In this document: positions 25,250-34,140 of the stretch, in pieces
Layout of the letters: the number at the start of each line of letters is the position of its first letter
Numbering within the stretch: the stretch's first letter is position 1
Origin: Komagataeibacter sucrofermentans DSM 15973
GTDB lineage: Bacteria > Pseudomonadota > Alphaproteobacteria > Acetobacterales > Acetobacteraceae
Length of the DNA stretch: 64,000 bases
NCBI RefSeq assembly: GCF_040581405.1
Contig: NZ_CP137157.1
Coordinates: 624,001 to 688,000 of the forward strand
Reading direction: 5' to 3'
Made by a program: the position numbers and the translations under genes
Notes under the pieces: model-generated
Seen by the model: the letters and a program-made list of their open reading frames with translations, nothing else
Database searches by the model: none
Told to the model about the DNA's origin: nothing

Positions 25250-26602
25250 ATGAAAACCGATCATGCCCCTTCTTCCGTTCGCGCGCTGACGGTTCATGCC
25301 CCGCGCGCGCCCCTGTCCGGTTCGGTCCATGTGCCGGGTGACAAGTCGATCAGCCACCGCTCGCTGATGTTTGCCGCCCTCGCGCGCGGCACGACCCACA
25401 TCACCGGCCTGCTGGAAGGCGAGGACGTGCTGCGTACCGCCGATGCCATGCGTGCCCTTGGCGCCGACATCACCCGCGAGGGTGCGGGGCAGTGGCGCGT
25501 GCAGGGCTGCGGGCTCGACGGGCTGCGTGAACCGGCCGATGTGCTGGACATGGGCAATTCCGGCACGGCGGCACGCCTGCTGTCGGGCATTCTGGCCAGC
25601 CACGGCTTCACCTCGGTCATGACGGGCGATGCCAGCCTGCGCGGCCGCCCGATGAAGCGCGTGACCGACCCGCTGGCCGCCACGGGGGCAACCTTCCTCT
25701 CGCGCCACGGCGGGCGGCTGCCGCTGGCCATTGCGGGCAACGCCAACCCGCCGCCGCTGGCCTACCGGCTGCCGGTAGCCTCGGCACAGGTCAAGTCCGC
25801 CGTGCTGCTGGCCGGGCTGAACGCGGTGGGCGAGACACGGGTGGAAGAGCCAGTTGCCACCCGCGACCATACGGAAAACATGCTGCGCCACTTTGGCGCG
25901 CAGGTGCAGGTCGAACCCATGGGTGCGGGCGGGCGTGTCATCACCCTTCAGGGCCGCCCCGACCTTGTGGCGCGTGACATCGTGGTGCCGGGCGATCCGT
26001 CCTCGGCTGCCTTCGTGCTCGTCGCGGCCCTGCTGGTGCCCGGCTCGAGCGTGCGCGTGCAGGGCGTGGGGCTGAACCCGCTGCGCACCGGGCTGTTCAC
26101 CTCGCTGCGCGAGATGGGGGCCGACCTTGCCATCAGCAACGAGCGCATTGAAGGCGGCGAACCCGTGGGCGACCTGACCGCGACCGCAGGCGCGCTGCAT
26201 GGCGTGGACGTGCCCGCCATCCGCGCGCCGTCAATGATCGATGAATATCCGGTTCTGGCCGTGGCCGCCGCCCATGCTGCGGGGCAGTCGCGCTTTCGCG
26301 GGCTGGAGGAGCTGCGCGTGAAGGAAAGCGACCGCCTTGCCGCCACAGTGGCGCTGCTTGAGGCCAACGGCATCAAGGTGGACGTGGTGGGCGATGACAT
26401 GATCGTGCACGGCACCGGCGGCGCCATTCCCGGTGGCGGGCTGGTCGAGACCCGCATGGACCACCGCCTGGCCATGAGCGCCATCGTGATGGGCCTTGCA
26501 GCACAAAAGCCGGTCAGCGTGGATGACACCGCCTTCATCGACACGAGCTTCCCCGGATTCGTGGGGCTGATGAACAGCATCGGTGCGGGGCTTGCGGCAT
26601 GA
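25250..26602 (+). CDS. aroA: 3-phosphoshikimate 1-carboxyvinyltransferase (EPSP synthase)
   Basis: 450 aa shikimate-pathway enzyme joining PEP to shikimate-3-phosphate. Conserved PGDKSISHRSLMFAALARG, LDMGNSGTAARLLSGIL, MTGDASLRGRPMKRV, catalytic SAQVKSAVLLAGL, PSMIDEYPVLAVAAA, LRVKESDRLAA and DHRLAMSA. The NSGTAARLL motif with Ala after the Thr (GNSGTAAR rather than GNAGTAMRP) suggests the class II type, which is common in this order. An ATG at 25238 is also in frame. Its stop overlaps the cmk start by ATGA. Confidence 0.96.
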   Translation: MKTDHAPSSVRALTVHAPRAPLSGSVHVPGDKSISHRSLMFAALARGTTHITGLLEGEDVLRTADAMRALGADITREGAGQWRVQGCGLDGLREPADVLDMGNSGTAARLLSGILASHGFTSVMTGDASLRGRPMKRVTDPLAATGATFLSRHGGRLPLAIAGNANPPPLAYRLPVASAQVKSAVLLAGLNAVGETRVEEPVATRDHTENMLRHFGAQVQVEPMGAGGRVITLQGRPDLVARDIVVPGDPSSAAFVLVAALLVPGSSVRVQGVGLNPLRTGLFTSLREMGADLAISNERIEGGEPVGDLTATAGALHGVDVPAIRAPSMIDEYPVLAVAAAHAAGQSRFRGLEELRVKESDRLAATVALLEANGIKVDVVGDDMIVHGTGGAIPGGGLVETRMDHRLAMSAIVMGLAAQKPVSVDDTAFIDTSFPGFVGLMNSIGAGLAA

Positions 26603-27240
26603 CGCAGCGCCTGGTCATAGCGGTTGACGGCCCGGCCGCTGCGGGCAAGGGCACGCTGGCCCGCAGCCTGGCCGAGGCGCTGGGCCTGCCCTATCTCGAT
26701 ACCGGCCTGCTCTACCGCGCCACCGGGCGGCGCATGATCGATGCGGGCCACGACCCCGCCACCGCCCCGGCGGAGGAATTTGCGGCGGGTGTCGGCATGG
26801 AAGACCTGCGCCGCACCGACCTGCGCGTGCCCGAGGTGGACCGCGCCGCAAGCCTCGTCGCGGCCCAGCCCGCCGTGCGCCGGATGCTCGTTGATGTGCA
26901 GCGCCGCTTTGCCGGCGCCCATGGCGCGGTGCTCGACGGGCGCGATATCGGCACGGTCATTTTTCCCGATGCGCAGGTCAAGCTCTACATCACCGCTTCG
27001 GCCCGCACGCGCGCCGAGCGGCGATGGGAGCAGATGGCCACCGACCTCAACGCCCCTGACCGCGCGGCGCAGATAGCGCAGGTGGAGCGCGAGATCGCCG
27101 CGCGTGACGCCGCCGATTCCGCCCGCGCCACCGCGCCCTTGCGCCCGGCGGAGGATGCCGTGCATATCGAGACCGACCACCTCGATGCCGCCGCCGTGCT
27201 GGCCGAGGCCCTGCGGATCGTGGCGCTAAGGACGCGATAG
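26599..27240 (+). CDS. cmk: Cytidylate kinase
   Basis: 213 aa nucleoside monophosphate kinase that phosphorylates CMP and dCMP. P-loop VDGPAAAGKGTLARSLAE at the N-terminus, YLDTGLLYRATGRRMID for the substrate, VLDGRDIGTVIFPDAQVKLYITAS and the lid/Arg region RTRAERRWEQM. The C-terminus has the family DHLDAAAVLAEAL ending. The aroA-cmk-rpsA gene order is widely conserved; here aroA and cmk are translationally coupled. Confidence 0.96.
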   Translation: MTQRLVIAVDGPAAAGKGTLARSLAEALGLPYLDTGLLYRATGRRMIDAGHDPATAPAEEFAAGVGMEDLRRTDLRVPEVDRAASLVAAQPAVRRMLVDVQRRFAGAHGAVLDGRDIGTVIFPDAQVKLYITASARTRAERRWEQMATDLNAPDRAAQIAQVEREIAARDAADSARATAPLRPAEDAVHIETDHLDAAAVLAEALRIVALRTR

Positions 27241-27515
27241 CGCGCTTTTGTGCGCGAACCCTTGGCCCCCGGCACGGTTTTTATTGACATCCGCCGCCCA
27301 TAGGGTGTCTGTGCTGAGCGGTATATGCCCCGCGCGCCTGCGTTGGGGCATGGCATTTCAACATCTGGCCCGCAGGCGTGCCGCGACCGTGTCGTGGCGG
27401 GGAGCCCGGGCAAGCCGTTCCCATGTTACCGCGCAGGCGGGCAGGCGGGGGCGCAGGATTGTCCACATCCACCGCCGCGCGGTCGTGATGTGGTTACAGG
27501 ATTTACGAGTAACTC
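27241..27515 (+). promoter_or_regulatory. rpsA upstream leader region
   Basis: 275 bp without a convincing gene. A consensus-like -35 box TTGACA lies at 27284-27289, but no clear -10 box was found at 16-18 bp downstream. The bases before the rpsA ATG (TTACGAGTAACTC) hold no good Shine-Dalgarno; the nearest purine-rich word AGGA is about 15 bases away. In E. coli the rpsA leader is also Shine-Dalgarno poor and serves autoregulation by S1, so a structured leader is plausible here. Confidence 0.4.
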
Positions 27516-29213
27516 ATGGCTTCAGCCACAACACAGCCCGTCGAGAACTTTGCCGATCTCCTCGAGGAAACCCTCGGTCGCGATTCCGCGTTTGACGGTT
27601 CCGTCGTCACCGGTCGCGTCGTTCGCCTGACGGATGAATACGCCATCGTCGATGTCGGCCTGAAAAGCGAAGGGCGCGTTTCCCTCAAGGAATTCGGCCC
27701 GCCGGGCGTTACCCCCGATGTCAAGCCGGGTGATGTCATCGAACTGTTCGTCGAGCGGTACGAAGATCGTGACGGGTCCATCGTCCTGTCGCGCGAGAAG
27801 GCCCGCCGCGAGGAAGCCTGGTCGAACCTTGAAAAGGCGTTCGAAGGCAACCAGCGCGTCAACGGCACCATCTATGGCCGCGTCAAGGGTGGCTTCACCG
27901 TCGACCTCGGCGGCGCGATGGCGTTCCTGCCCGGCTCGCAGGTCGATATCCGCCCCGTGCGCGATGTGACCCCGCTGATGGGCGTGCCCCAGCCGTTCCA
28001 GATCCTGAAGATGGACCGCGCACGCGGCAACATCGTCGTGTCGCGTCGCGCCGTGCTCGAAGAGACCCGTGCGGAGCAGCGCAGCGAGCTGATCCAGGGC
28101 CTGAAGGAAGGTATGATCCTCGATGGCGTGGTCAAGAACATCACCGATTACGGTGCGTTCGTTGATCTTGGCGGCGTCGATGGCCTGCTGCATGTGACCG
28201 ATATCGCATGGAAGCGCATCAACCACCCGTCCGAGGCGCTGCAGATCGGCCAGCCGGTCCGCGTGCAGGTCATCCGCTTCAACCCCGACACGCAGCGTAT
28301 CTCGCTGGGCATGAAGCAGCTTGAGGCTGACCCGTGGGAGAACGTGGCGATCAAGTACCCGCCGGGTGCCCGCTACACCGGTCGCGTCACGAACATCACC
28401 GACTACGGTGCGTTCGTCGAGCTCGAGCCGGGCGTCGAAGGCCTGGTGCACGTGTCCGAGATGTCCTGGACGAAGAAGAACGTCCATCCGGGCAAGATCG
28501 TCGCCACTTCTCAGGAAGTCGATGTGATGGTTCTGGATGTGGACAGCGCGAAGCGCCGCATCTCGCTGGGCCTGAAGCAGGTGCAGCGCAACCCGTGGGA
28601 GCAGTTCGCCGAGGAACACAAGGTTGGTTCCGTGGTGGAAGGCGAGATCCGCAACATCACCGAGTTCGGCCTGTTCATCGGCCTGTCCGCCGACATCGAT
28701 GGCATGGTTCACATGTCCGACCTGTCGTGGGACGAGCCGGGCGAAGTCGCCATGAGCCACTACGAGAAGGGCCAGGTCGTAAAGGCCAAGGTTCTGGACG
28801 TGGACGTGGAGAAAGAGCGTATCTCGCTGGGCATCAAGCAGCTGCATGAAGACCCCGCCGCTGACACGCTGAGCAAGGTGCAGAAGGGTGCGGTCGTGAC
28901 CTGCATCGTTACCGCGGTGCAGGCGAACGGCATCGAGGTGAAGGTTGACGACGTTCTGACCGGCTTCATCCGCCGTGCGGAACTGGCCCGTGACAAGGCC
29001 GACCAGCGCCCCGAGCGCTTCGCCGTTGGCGAACGCGTCGATGCGAAGGTCGTGTCGGTTGACCGCGCAGCCCGCAAGCTGGCCCTGACCATCCGCGGCC
29101 GTGAGGTCGAGGAAGACAAGCAGGCGATCTCCGACTACGGTTCTTCCGATAGCGGTGCTTCGCTGGGTGACATTCTGGGTGCCGCGATCCGTCGCCGTAA
29201 CGCCGAGAGCTGA
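27516..29213 (+). CDS. rpsA: 30S ribosomal protein S1
   Basis: 565 aa with six S1/OB-type RNA-binding repeats. Repeats are seen as GRVVRLTDEYAIVDVGLKSEGRV, GRVKGGFTVDLGGAMAFLPGSQVD, GVVKNITDYGAFVDLGGVDGLLHVTD, GRVTNITDYGAFVELEPGVEGLVHVSE, GEIRNITEFGLFIGLSADIDGMVHMSD and a diverged last one (CIVTAVQANGIEVKVDDVLTGFI). Each is followed by RISLG-type linkers (RISLGMKQLEADPWE, RISLGLKQVQRNPWE). It recruits mRNA to the 30S subunit. The coding sequence shows the strongest codon bias of the window, as expected for a highly expressed gene. Confidence 0.97.
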   Translation: MASATTQPVENFADLLEETLGRDSAFDGSVVTGRVVRLTDEYAIVDVGLKSEGRVSLKEFGPPGVTPDVKPGDVIELFVERYEDRDGSIVLSREKARREEAWSNLEKAFEGNQRVNGTIYGRVKGGFTVDLGGAMAFLPGSQVDIRPVRDVTPLMGVPQPFQILKMDRARGNIVVSRRAVLEETRAEQRSELIQGLKEGMILDGVVKNITDYGAFVDLGGVDGLLHVTDIAWKRINHPSEALQIGQPVRVQVIRFNPDTQRISLGMKQLEADPWENVAIKYPPGARYTGRVTNITDYGAFVELEPGVEGLVHVSEMSWTKKNVHPGKIVATSQEVDVMVLDVDSAKRRISLGLKQVQRNPWEQFAEEHKVGSVVEGEIRNITEFGLFIGLSADIDGMVHMSDLSWDEPGEVAMSHYEKGQVVKAKVLDVDVEKERISLGIKQLHEDPAADTLSKVQKGAVVTCIVTAVQANGIEVKVDDVLTGFIRRAELARDKADQRPERFAVGERVDAKVVSVDRAARKLALTIRGREVEEDKQAISDYGSSDSGASLGDILGAAIRRRNAES

Positions 29214-29263
29214 TCCGAGCCACAGGTTCTGGCCCGCGCATGCGTGGGCTGGAGCCGGGCATG

Positions 29264-29298
29264 AAAAAGGGCGGTGCAGAAATGCACCGCCCTTTTTT
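29264..29298. terminator. Bidirectional terminator between rpsA and the M16 peptidase gene
   Basis: AAAAAGGGCGGTGCA-GAAA-TGCACCGCCCTTTTTTT: an 11-bp GC-rich stem flanked by an A tract on one side and a T tract on the other, so it can stop transcription from both convergent genes. It lies 50 bp behind rpsA. Confidence 0.92.
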
Positions 29299-29327
29299 TA
29301 TGTCGAGAGAGAAGAAAAAAAGTTTTT

Positions 29328-32018
29328 TTACCGTGTTGCAGGCGGTCCCTTAATGATCTCGGCCAGATCGTCAGGACGGATCCATTTGCGGAAGGCATCG
29401 CGGATCGCCTCGGCACTCAGGGTGTAATAGGCCTGGGCTGCAATATCGTTCTGGTTGAGCGGCAGGCCAAGATCGCTGAAATGCAGGTAACCTGCCGCGA
29501 TGGTGTCGAGGCTGGCTGATTGCAGCGCCAGGCCGCGCAGCATGCCCGCGCGCGCCATGGCCAGTTCATCCGCGCTGACAGGCTGGGCCTGCATGGCGGT
29601 GATGTCCTGTATCGCAGCACGCCGTGCGGCATCCACCTTCTGCGGGTCAGCGCCGAACGAAATGCTGTAGGCCGCGCGCTGGCGCTTCCATGTCAGGTGG
29701 CTGCGCACGGTATAGACATAGCCGGTGCGCACCCGCAGGTCGCGATACAGACGGGATGAAAAGCCCGAGCCCAGAATCTCGTTGCCCAGGTTGAGCGCGA
29801 AATGCTCCGGGTTGCTTGCCGTCAGCCCAAGGCTTTCGGGCAGGGAAACCGTGGCCTGCGTGCTTGATGGGTCGGGCACGCGGGTCACGCTGGCCCTGCT
29901 GTCGGGGCGCGGCGGCAGGTCAACTGCGGGCGTGGGGCCGGTGGCCCGCCATGCGCCAAAGGTGCGGGCAATGGCCTTGTAGGCGGCATCGGGCGTGATG
30001 TCGCCGGTAATGACGATGGTGGTCAGGTCAGGCCGATAGGCGGCGGCGTAAAAGGCACGGCAGTCCGCTACATTCAGCTTCATGATGCCTGCAGGCTCGG
30101 CCTGCCGCAGCGACGGATCGCCCTTGGGCGAGACAGCGGCCTGCATTGCACGGCCAAACAGATAGTCAGGCGAATGCAGCAGCCCGGACAGCGAGGCCGC
30201 CGCATTGGCCTGCACCACCTTGAAAGCCGCTTCGGGCAGGGCGGGGTGCAGTTCATTTTCCGCCAGCAGGTCAAGTCCGCGCCCGAAATCGGGGGTGAGC
30301 ACGCTCAGGCTGAAATCGGAGCCCGCGCTTTCCGTTGCGGCAATATCATCAAGCGCCTTTTGCAAGCCGATCCGGTCATGCGTGGTGCTGCCGTAGCGGA
30401 ACATCTCATCGGTGATGTCGGCAATGCCTTCCTTGCCCTTTGGTTCCTGCATGTCCTCATTCTGGCGGATGGTGCCGTACAGGCTGACCGTATGGCTGAC
30501 ATTGGCCGGGCGCACGATCAGGCGCAGCCCGTTGGGCAATGTAAAGGCGGCAGGCTGGGCGGAGGGCGTGGGGGCGGTCACGCCCATCAGGCTGTCATTG
30601 GCCCATTGCGGCAGGCTGACGGGGTGATCGGGTGTCGCGGCAAAGGATTCCGAGCCGCCAAAACCCTTGCCCTCAACCGGATGGCCACCATCACGCGGGG
30701 TAAGGATGGCGGTAATGGATTGCTGCGGGTCAAGCACCTGCCGGGCCAGGCGGTTGACATCCTCCGGGGTTACGGCGGCAAAGGCGGTGGCTTCATCATC
30801 GGGCGATTGCAGGCCCATGATGGCCTGTGCCTCCGACCAGCTTTCCGCAAGACCCGCAATGCTGTTGGCGGCAAAACCGAGCTGGGCCAGTTCCTTGCGT
30901 TTCGCGGCGTCTACCAGATCGGCGGGCACGCCGTTTTCACGCAGGGTTTTCAGTATTTCCTGCATGCGGGCCTGCAGGGGGGCTGCCTCGCCGCCCTTGG
31001 GGAAGGCAGCAATGGCAATGCCGATGCCTGCATCCGCCTTGGTGACGAAATCGAAGCTCGACAGCAGCGCGCGGCCCTGCGGCACGAGTTCGTACAATGC
31101 TCCGCGCTGGCTGCACAGTACATCGGCCAGAATGCGGGCGGCGGCATAATCATGGCTGTTCTGGCCGGGCATGCGGCTGGCAATGGCCACCAGCCCCACC
31201 GGGTAATCGGTGGGGAAGTGCAGTGTCTGGGCATGGACCGGGCCGGGGTGGACCTGCGGGCGGGCAGGCAGCGCGCGGGCGGGAATGGCGCTAAAGGCCG
31301 CGCGCACCTGCGCCATGGCGCGGGCGGGGTCAACATCACCGGCAATGACCAGAATGGCGTTGTTGGGCGCGTACCAGTCGCGGTAGAACCGGCGCAGCAG
31401 GGCGGTATCAGTCTTGTCAAAGGATGGCCTGCTGCCCAGCGCATCATGCTCATAGGGCGTGCCCGCGAACAGGATGGATTGCAGCCGGGCCAGATACACA
31501 TAGCCGGGGCTCGACAGATCGCGTGAGACTTCCTGCTCGATCGCGCCGCGCTCATGCGCCCAGTCATCAGCCGCCAGTGTCAGGCCCTTCATGCGCAGGG
31601 CTTCGATATGCAGCAGCACGTCAAGGTTTTCCGCCGGGGCGGTATAAAAGAACTGCGTTACGTTTTCCGTCGTGTCGGCATTGTAGTTGCCGCCCAGCCG
31701 CGCCCCGATGGCGGCAAGCTGGTCGCGGTCCAGCCCCTCGCTGCCACGGAACATCATGTGCTCGAGCGCATGCGCCGTGCCGGGAAAGCCCGCCGGTGCG
31801 GCGGCCGAACCGGCCAGATAGTTGATCTCGGTGCTCACAACCGGGGCCAGCCGGTCGGGCACGATCACGACCCGCAGCCCGTTGGGCAGGGTGGCCTGCA
31901 CCGGCATGTCGGGCTGGGGCGCGGCACTTGCGGCCCGCGCGGGGGGCAGCGTGGCAAGGGCGCTCCCACATAACAGGAGGGAGAGACATAATGTCTTGGA
32001 AAACAGGCGTGCTATCAT
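29328..32018 (-). CDS. M16 family zinc metallopeptidase, double-domain, exported
   Basis: 896 aa. N-terminal signal peptide (TLCLSLLLCGSALATLPPARA). The first M16 domain carries the inverted zinc motif HALEH (His83, Glu86, His87) in FPGTAHALEHMMFRGSEG, followed by GGNYNADTTENVTQFFYTAP and a distal Glu in ERGAIEQEVSRD. The second, inactive M16 domain is in the C-terminal half (ITGDITPDAAYKAIARTFG, ILGSGFSSRLYRDLRVRTGYVYTVRS). The layout matches the pitrilysin-like bacterial peptidases fused as one chain, acting in the periplasm on peptides. Divergent from the serine hydrolase gene, with 74 bp between them. Confidence 0.93.
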   Translation of the reverse strand: MIARLFSKTLCLSLLLCGSALATLPPARAASAAPQPDMPVQATLPNGLRVVIVPDRLAPVVSTEINYLAGSAAAPAGFPGTAHALEHMMFRGSEGLDRDQLAAIGARLGGNYNADTTENVTQFFYTAPAENLDVLLHIEALRMKGLTLAADDWAHERGAIEQEVSRDLSSPGYVYLARLQSILFAGTPYEHDALGSRPSFDKTDTALLRRFYRDWYAPNNAILVIAGDVDPARAMAQVRAAFSAIPARALPARPQVHPGPVHAQTLHFPTDYPVGLVAIASRMPGQNSHDYAAARILADVLCSQRGALYELVPQGRALLSSFDFVTKADAGIGIAIAAFPKGGEAAPLQARMQEILKTLRENGVPADLVDAAKRKELAQLGFAANSIAGLAESWSEAQAIMGLQSPDDEATAFAAVTPEDVNRLARQVLDPQQSITAILTPRDGGHPVEGKGFGGSESFAATPDHPVSLPQWANDSLMGVTAPTPSAQPAAFTLPNGLRLIVRPANVSHTVSLYGTIRQNEDMQEPKGKEGIADITDEMFRYGSTTHDRIGLQKALDDIAATESAGSDFSLSVLTPDFGRGLDLLAENELHPALPEAAFKVVQANAAASLSGLLHSPDYLFGRAMQAAVSPKGDPSLRQAEPAGIMKLNVADCRAFYAAAYRPDLTTIVITGDITPDAAYKAIARTFGAWRATGPTPAVDLPPRPDSRASVTRVPDPSSTQATVSLPESLGLTASNPEHFALNLGNEILGSGFSSRLYRDLRVRTGYVYTVRSHLTWKRQRAAYSISFGADPQKVDAARRAAIQDITAMQAQPVSADELAMARAGMLRGLALQSASLDTIAAGYLHFSDLGLPLNQNDIAAQAYYTLSAEAIRDAFRKWIRPDDLAEIIKGPPATR

Positions 32019-32092
32019 GCCACAAGGTTACGCCGCTTTGCGGGCGGGGGCCAGTTCGCGTGTTGCGCTGCCAGCCATGAAGGAGCACGGTC

Positions 32093-33262
32093 ATGTCCAT
32101 AACCCAGCCGGAAACGACCCGCATGGCCGCGCGGGTGCACGATGTCATGGAAAGTGCGGTGGCCGCGGGCCGTCTGGTCGGCGCAGTGGTGCTGATCTCC
32201 GTTGATGGCGATGTGGTGGTGCGCGAAGCCGTGGGCCTTGCTGACCGTGAGGGCCGCCGCCCGATGCGGGTCGAGACTCCTTTTCGCCTCGCCTCGCTGA
32301 CCAAGCCGGTCATCACCGCCGTGGCGCTGGCCCTGGCGGAGGCGGGACGGCTTGATCTTCATGCCCCGATTACGCGCTATCTGCCTGATTTCCGTCCTGC
32401 CCTGCCTGATGGTGCGCCCTGTCAGATCACGTCTCATCAGTTGCTTACCCATACCAGCGGGCTGGCATACAGCTTCTCCTTCCCGCAAAATGATAATCCC
32501 TATACCCGCGCAGGCGTGTCGGACGGCATTGCCGAGCCGGGGCTGTCGCTGGCGGATAATCTGGCGCGGCTGGCTTTGACGCGCCTCATCTTCGCGCCGG
32601 GGCAGGGATGGGCCTATTCGCTGGGGCTGGACGTGATGGGTGGCGTGATCGAATCCGTGGCCAGGTGCACGTTGCCTGAGGCGCTGCACCATTATGTGGG
32701 TGGCCCGCTGGGCTGGAAGCAGACAGGCTTTACCCCGCCAGAACCCGGCATGCTGGCTACCTGCTACGCCGATGGCAGACCCGCCCCCATCCGTATGGGC
32801 GCGGAATACGTGCTGCCCCGCCTGCTGCCCGGTGGCGGGGTGGGGGCCATCCGTTTTGCGCCCGACCGGATCTATAACCCGGCCTCCTATCCTTCAGGTG
32901 GGGCAGGCATGGTGGGCAATGCTCCGGAATTCCTTGCATTTCTCGAGGCAGTGCGGCTCGGCGGTGAGGGGCTGCTCTCGCCCGCATCAGCCATGCTGTT
33001 CGGGCGCAATGCCACAGGTGCGATCGAGATGGGGCCGCTCATGCGTGGGCGCGGCTTCGGTTATGGCGGGGCGGTGATAACCGACTCCACCGCCGCGCGC
33101 ACGCCGCTCAGCGCGGGGAGTTTTACATGGGGGGGTGTGTACGGGCATCAATGGGCGGTGGACCGGGCGCGCGGCATGAGCATTGTCATGCTCAGCAACA
33201 CCGCGCTGGCTGGAATGGCGGGCAGCTACCCCGATGCGGTCGTGGCCGCCGCCTGCGCGTGA
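32093..33262 (+). CDS. Serine hydrolase, beta-lactamase/PBP4* family (class C-like)
   Basis: 389 aa. Active-site SLTK at residues 68-71 (FRLASLTKPVITAVALALAEAG), the YSLG tyrosine motif in GWAYSLGLDVMGGVIESV, and the family blocks LTHTSGLAYSF, RYLPDF and GGGVGAIRF. The third motif appears as GVYGHQWAVD near the C-terminus. No clear signal peptide, so probably cytoplasmic. Members include esterases and D-amino-acid peptidases as well as lactamases, so antibiotic resistance should not be assumed. AAGGAG precedes the ATG. The next gene follows at 24 bp. Confidence 0.87.
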   Translation: MSITQPETTRMAARVHDVMESAVAAGRLVGAVVLISVDGDVVVREAVGLADREGRRPMRVETPFRLASLTKPVITAVALALAEAGRLDLHAPITRYLPDFRPALPDGAPCQITSHQLLTHTSGLAYSFSFPQNDNPYTRAGVSDGIAEPGLSLADNLARLALTRLIFAPGQGWAYSLGLDVMGGVIESVARCTLPEALHHYVGGPLGWKQTGFTPPEPGMLATCYADGRPAPIRMGAEYVLPRLLPGGGVGAIRFAPDRIYNPASYPSGGAGMVGNAPEFLAFLEAVRLGGEGLLSPASAMLFGRNATGAIEMGPLMRGRGFGYGGAVITDSTAARTPLSAGSFTWGGVYGHQWAVDRARGMSIVMLSNTALAGMAGSYPDAVVAAACA

Positions 33263-33286
33263 TGAGAAAGAAGGCTGGAAACTGTC

Positions 33287-33805
33287 ATGTCATTTGGTGA
33301 ACGCGTCAATAAGTTAGACGCCTGGCTGCTGGAGCGGGTTTTTCAGCCTGTTGCCGATGCACTACCCGAGCGCCTGACGGCGATGGACGTGGGCATGAGC
33401 TTTCTGATCGGCGCGGTCCTGCTTTCCGCTGCCGCCATTTCTGCCCTGCTGCTGCTTGATGGCATGACGATAAACAACCTCATCACCAATGTGCTGGGCT
33501 GGTTTTTCGAGGTTATTTTCTACATGGGCATTCACCGCATGCGGGCCATGGTGCGGCCGGGTTACCTGAACCCTTTTCGCGTCATGCTGGTAGGCATGCG
33601 GCCCATTTCCATTCCGTTTGCGGCCTATGCGCTGTATCAGGCCGTGACGGCGGATGCGGTGTATGAACTCGCGCTGTGGTTCAATTCGCTCTCGCAGCTT
33701 GTGTTCGTGGCCGGGCTTTACCTGATCTCGTGCAATGTGCCGCCGCCGGGGCATCGCGCGCGGCAGACATCCTTCGGGCGTGGCCCGCTGCCCAACGAAC
33801 TCTGA
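33287..33805 (+). CDS. Membrane protein of unknown function
   Basis: 172 aa. A soluble N-terminal segment of about 35 residues (MSFGERVNKLDAWLLERVFQP) is followed by about four hydrophobic helices (MSFLIGAVLLSAAAISALLLLD, NLITNVLGWFFEVIFYMGIH, an IPFAAYALYQAV stretch and SLSQLVFVAGLYLIS), with a short polar C-terminus (PPPGHRARQTSFGRG). I do not recognise a family. It lies 24 bp behind the serine hydrolase and probably shares its transcript. Confidence 0.75.
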   Translation: MSFGERVNKLDAWLLERVFQPVADALPERLTAMDVGMSFLIGAVLLSAAAISALLLLDGMTINNLITNVLGWFFEVIFYMGIHRMRAMVRPGYLNPFRVMLVGMRPISIPFAAYALYQAVTADAVYELALWFNSLSQLVFVAGLYLISCNVPPPGHRARQTSFGRGPLPNEL

Positions 33806-33824
33806 GCAGAAACCCAATAAGAAT

Positions 33825-33848
33825 GCCGCCTTTTTGAAAAAAGGCGGC
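33825..33848. repeat. Partial palindrome, copy 4 (single hairpin)
   Basis: GCCGCCTTTTTGAAAAAAGGCGGC is the first inner hairpin of the intergenic palindrome family without its second hairpin. The flanks (AGAAACCCAATAAGAAT and ACCCGGAAACGTCTGTC) hold only remnants of the outer arms. It lies between the convergent membrane-protein and SdhAF4 genes and could still act as a terminator. Confidence 0.7.
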
Positions 33849-33890
33849 ACCCGGAAACGTCTGTCATTTAAAATTTCCGAAGCGTCGGGA

Positions 33891-34070
33891 TCAGAAATCC
33901 ACACAGCGGCCCTTCACCGTCCAGTCGCCGTACCGGGTGGGTTCCGGCCCCTTGGGGCCACCCACTTCATCGGCCTCGGCGGGCTGTTTCAGCAATGCGG
34001 CTTCCTTGGCCGCTTCATCCTGCGCGCTATCAGCCACAGGGGCGGGTGTGGGGGATGTGTCCTTGCTCAT
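33891..34070 (-). CDS. Succinate dehydrogenase assembly factor 4 family protein (DUF1674)
   Basis: 59 aa. The C-terminal half carries the family signature EVGGPKGPEPTRYGDWTVKGRCVDF, which in SdhAF4/Sdh8 proteins binds and protects the flavinylated SdhA subunit before assembly. The N-terminal half is polar and Ala/Pro rich. The ATG ending at 34070 gives the usual short length; extension to 34163 adds unrelated sequence. It is the last gene behind the ccm operon, 70 bp after ccmI. Confidence 0.87.
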   Translation of the reverse strand: MSKDTSPTPAPVADSAQDEAAKEAALLKQPAEADEVGGPKGPEPTRYGDWTVKGRCVDF

Positions 34071-34140
34071 ACCCACCATTTTCCGCCCGGCACGGGCGGG
34101 CTGGCAAGCGCAAAAGACCGCATCAGGCCACAGTAGCGCG

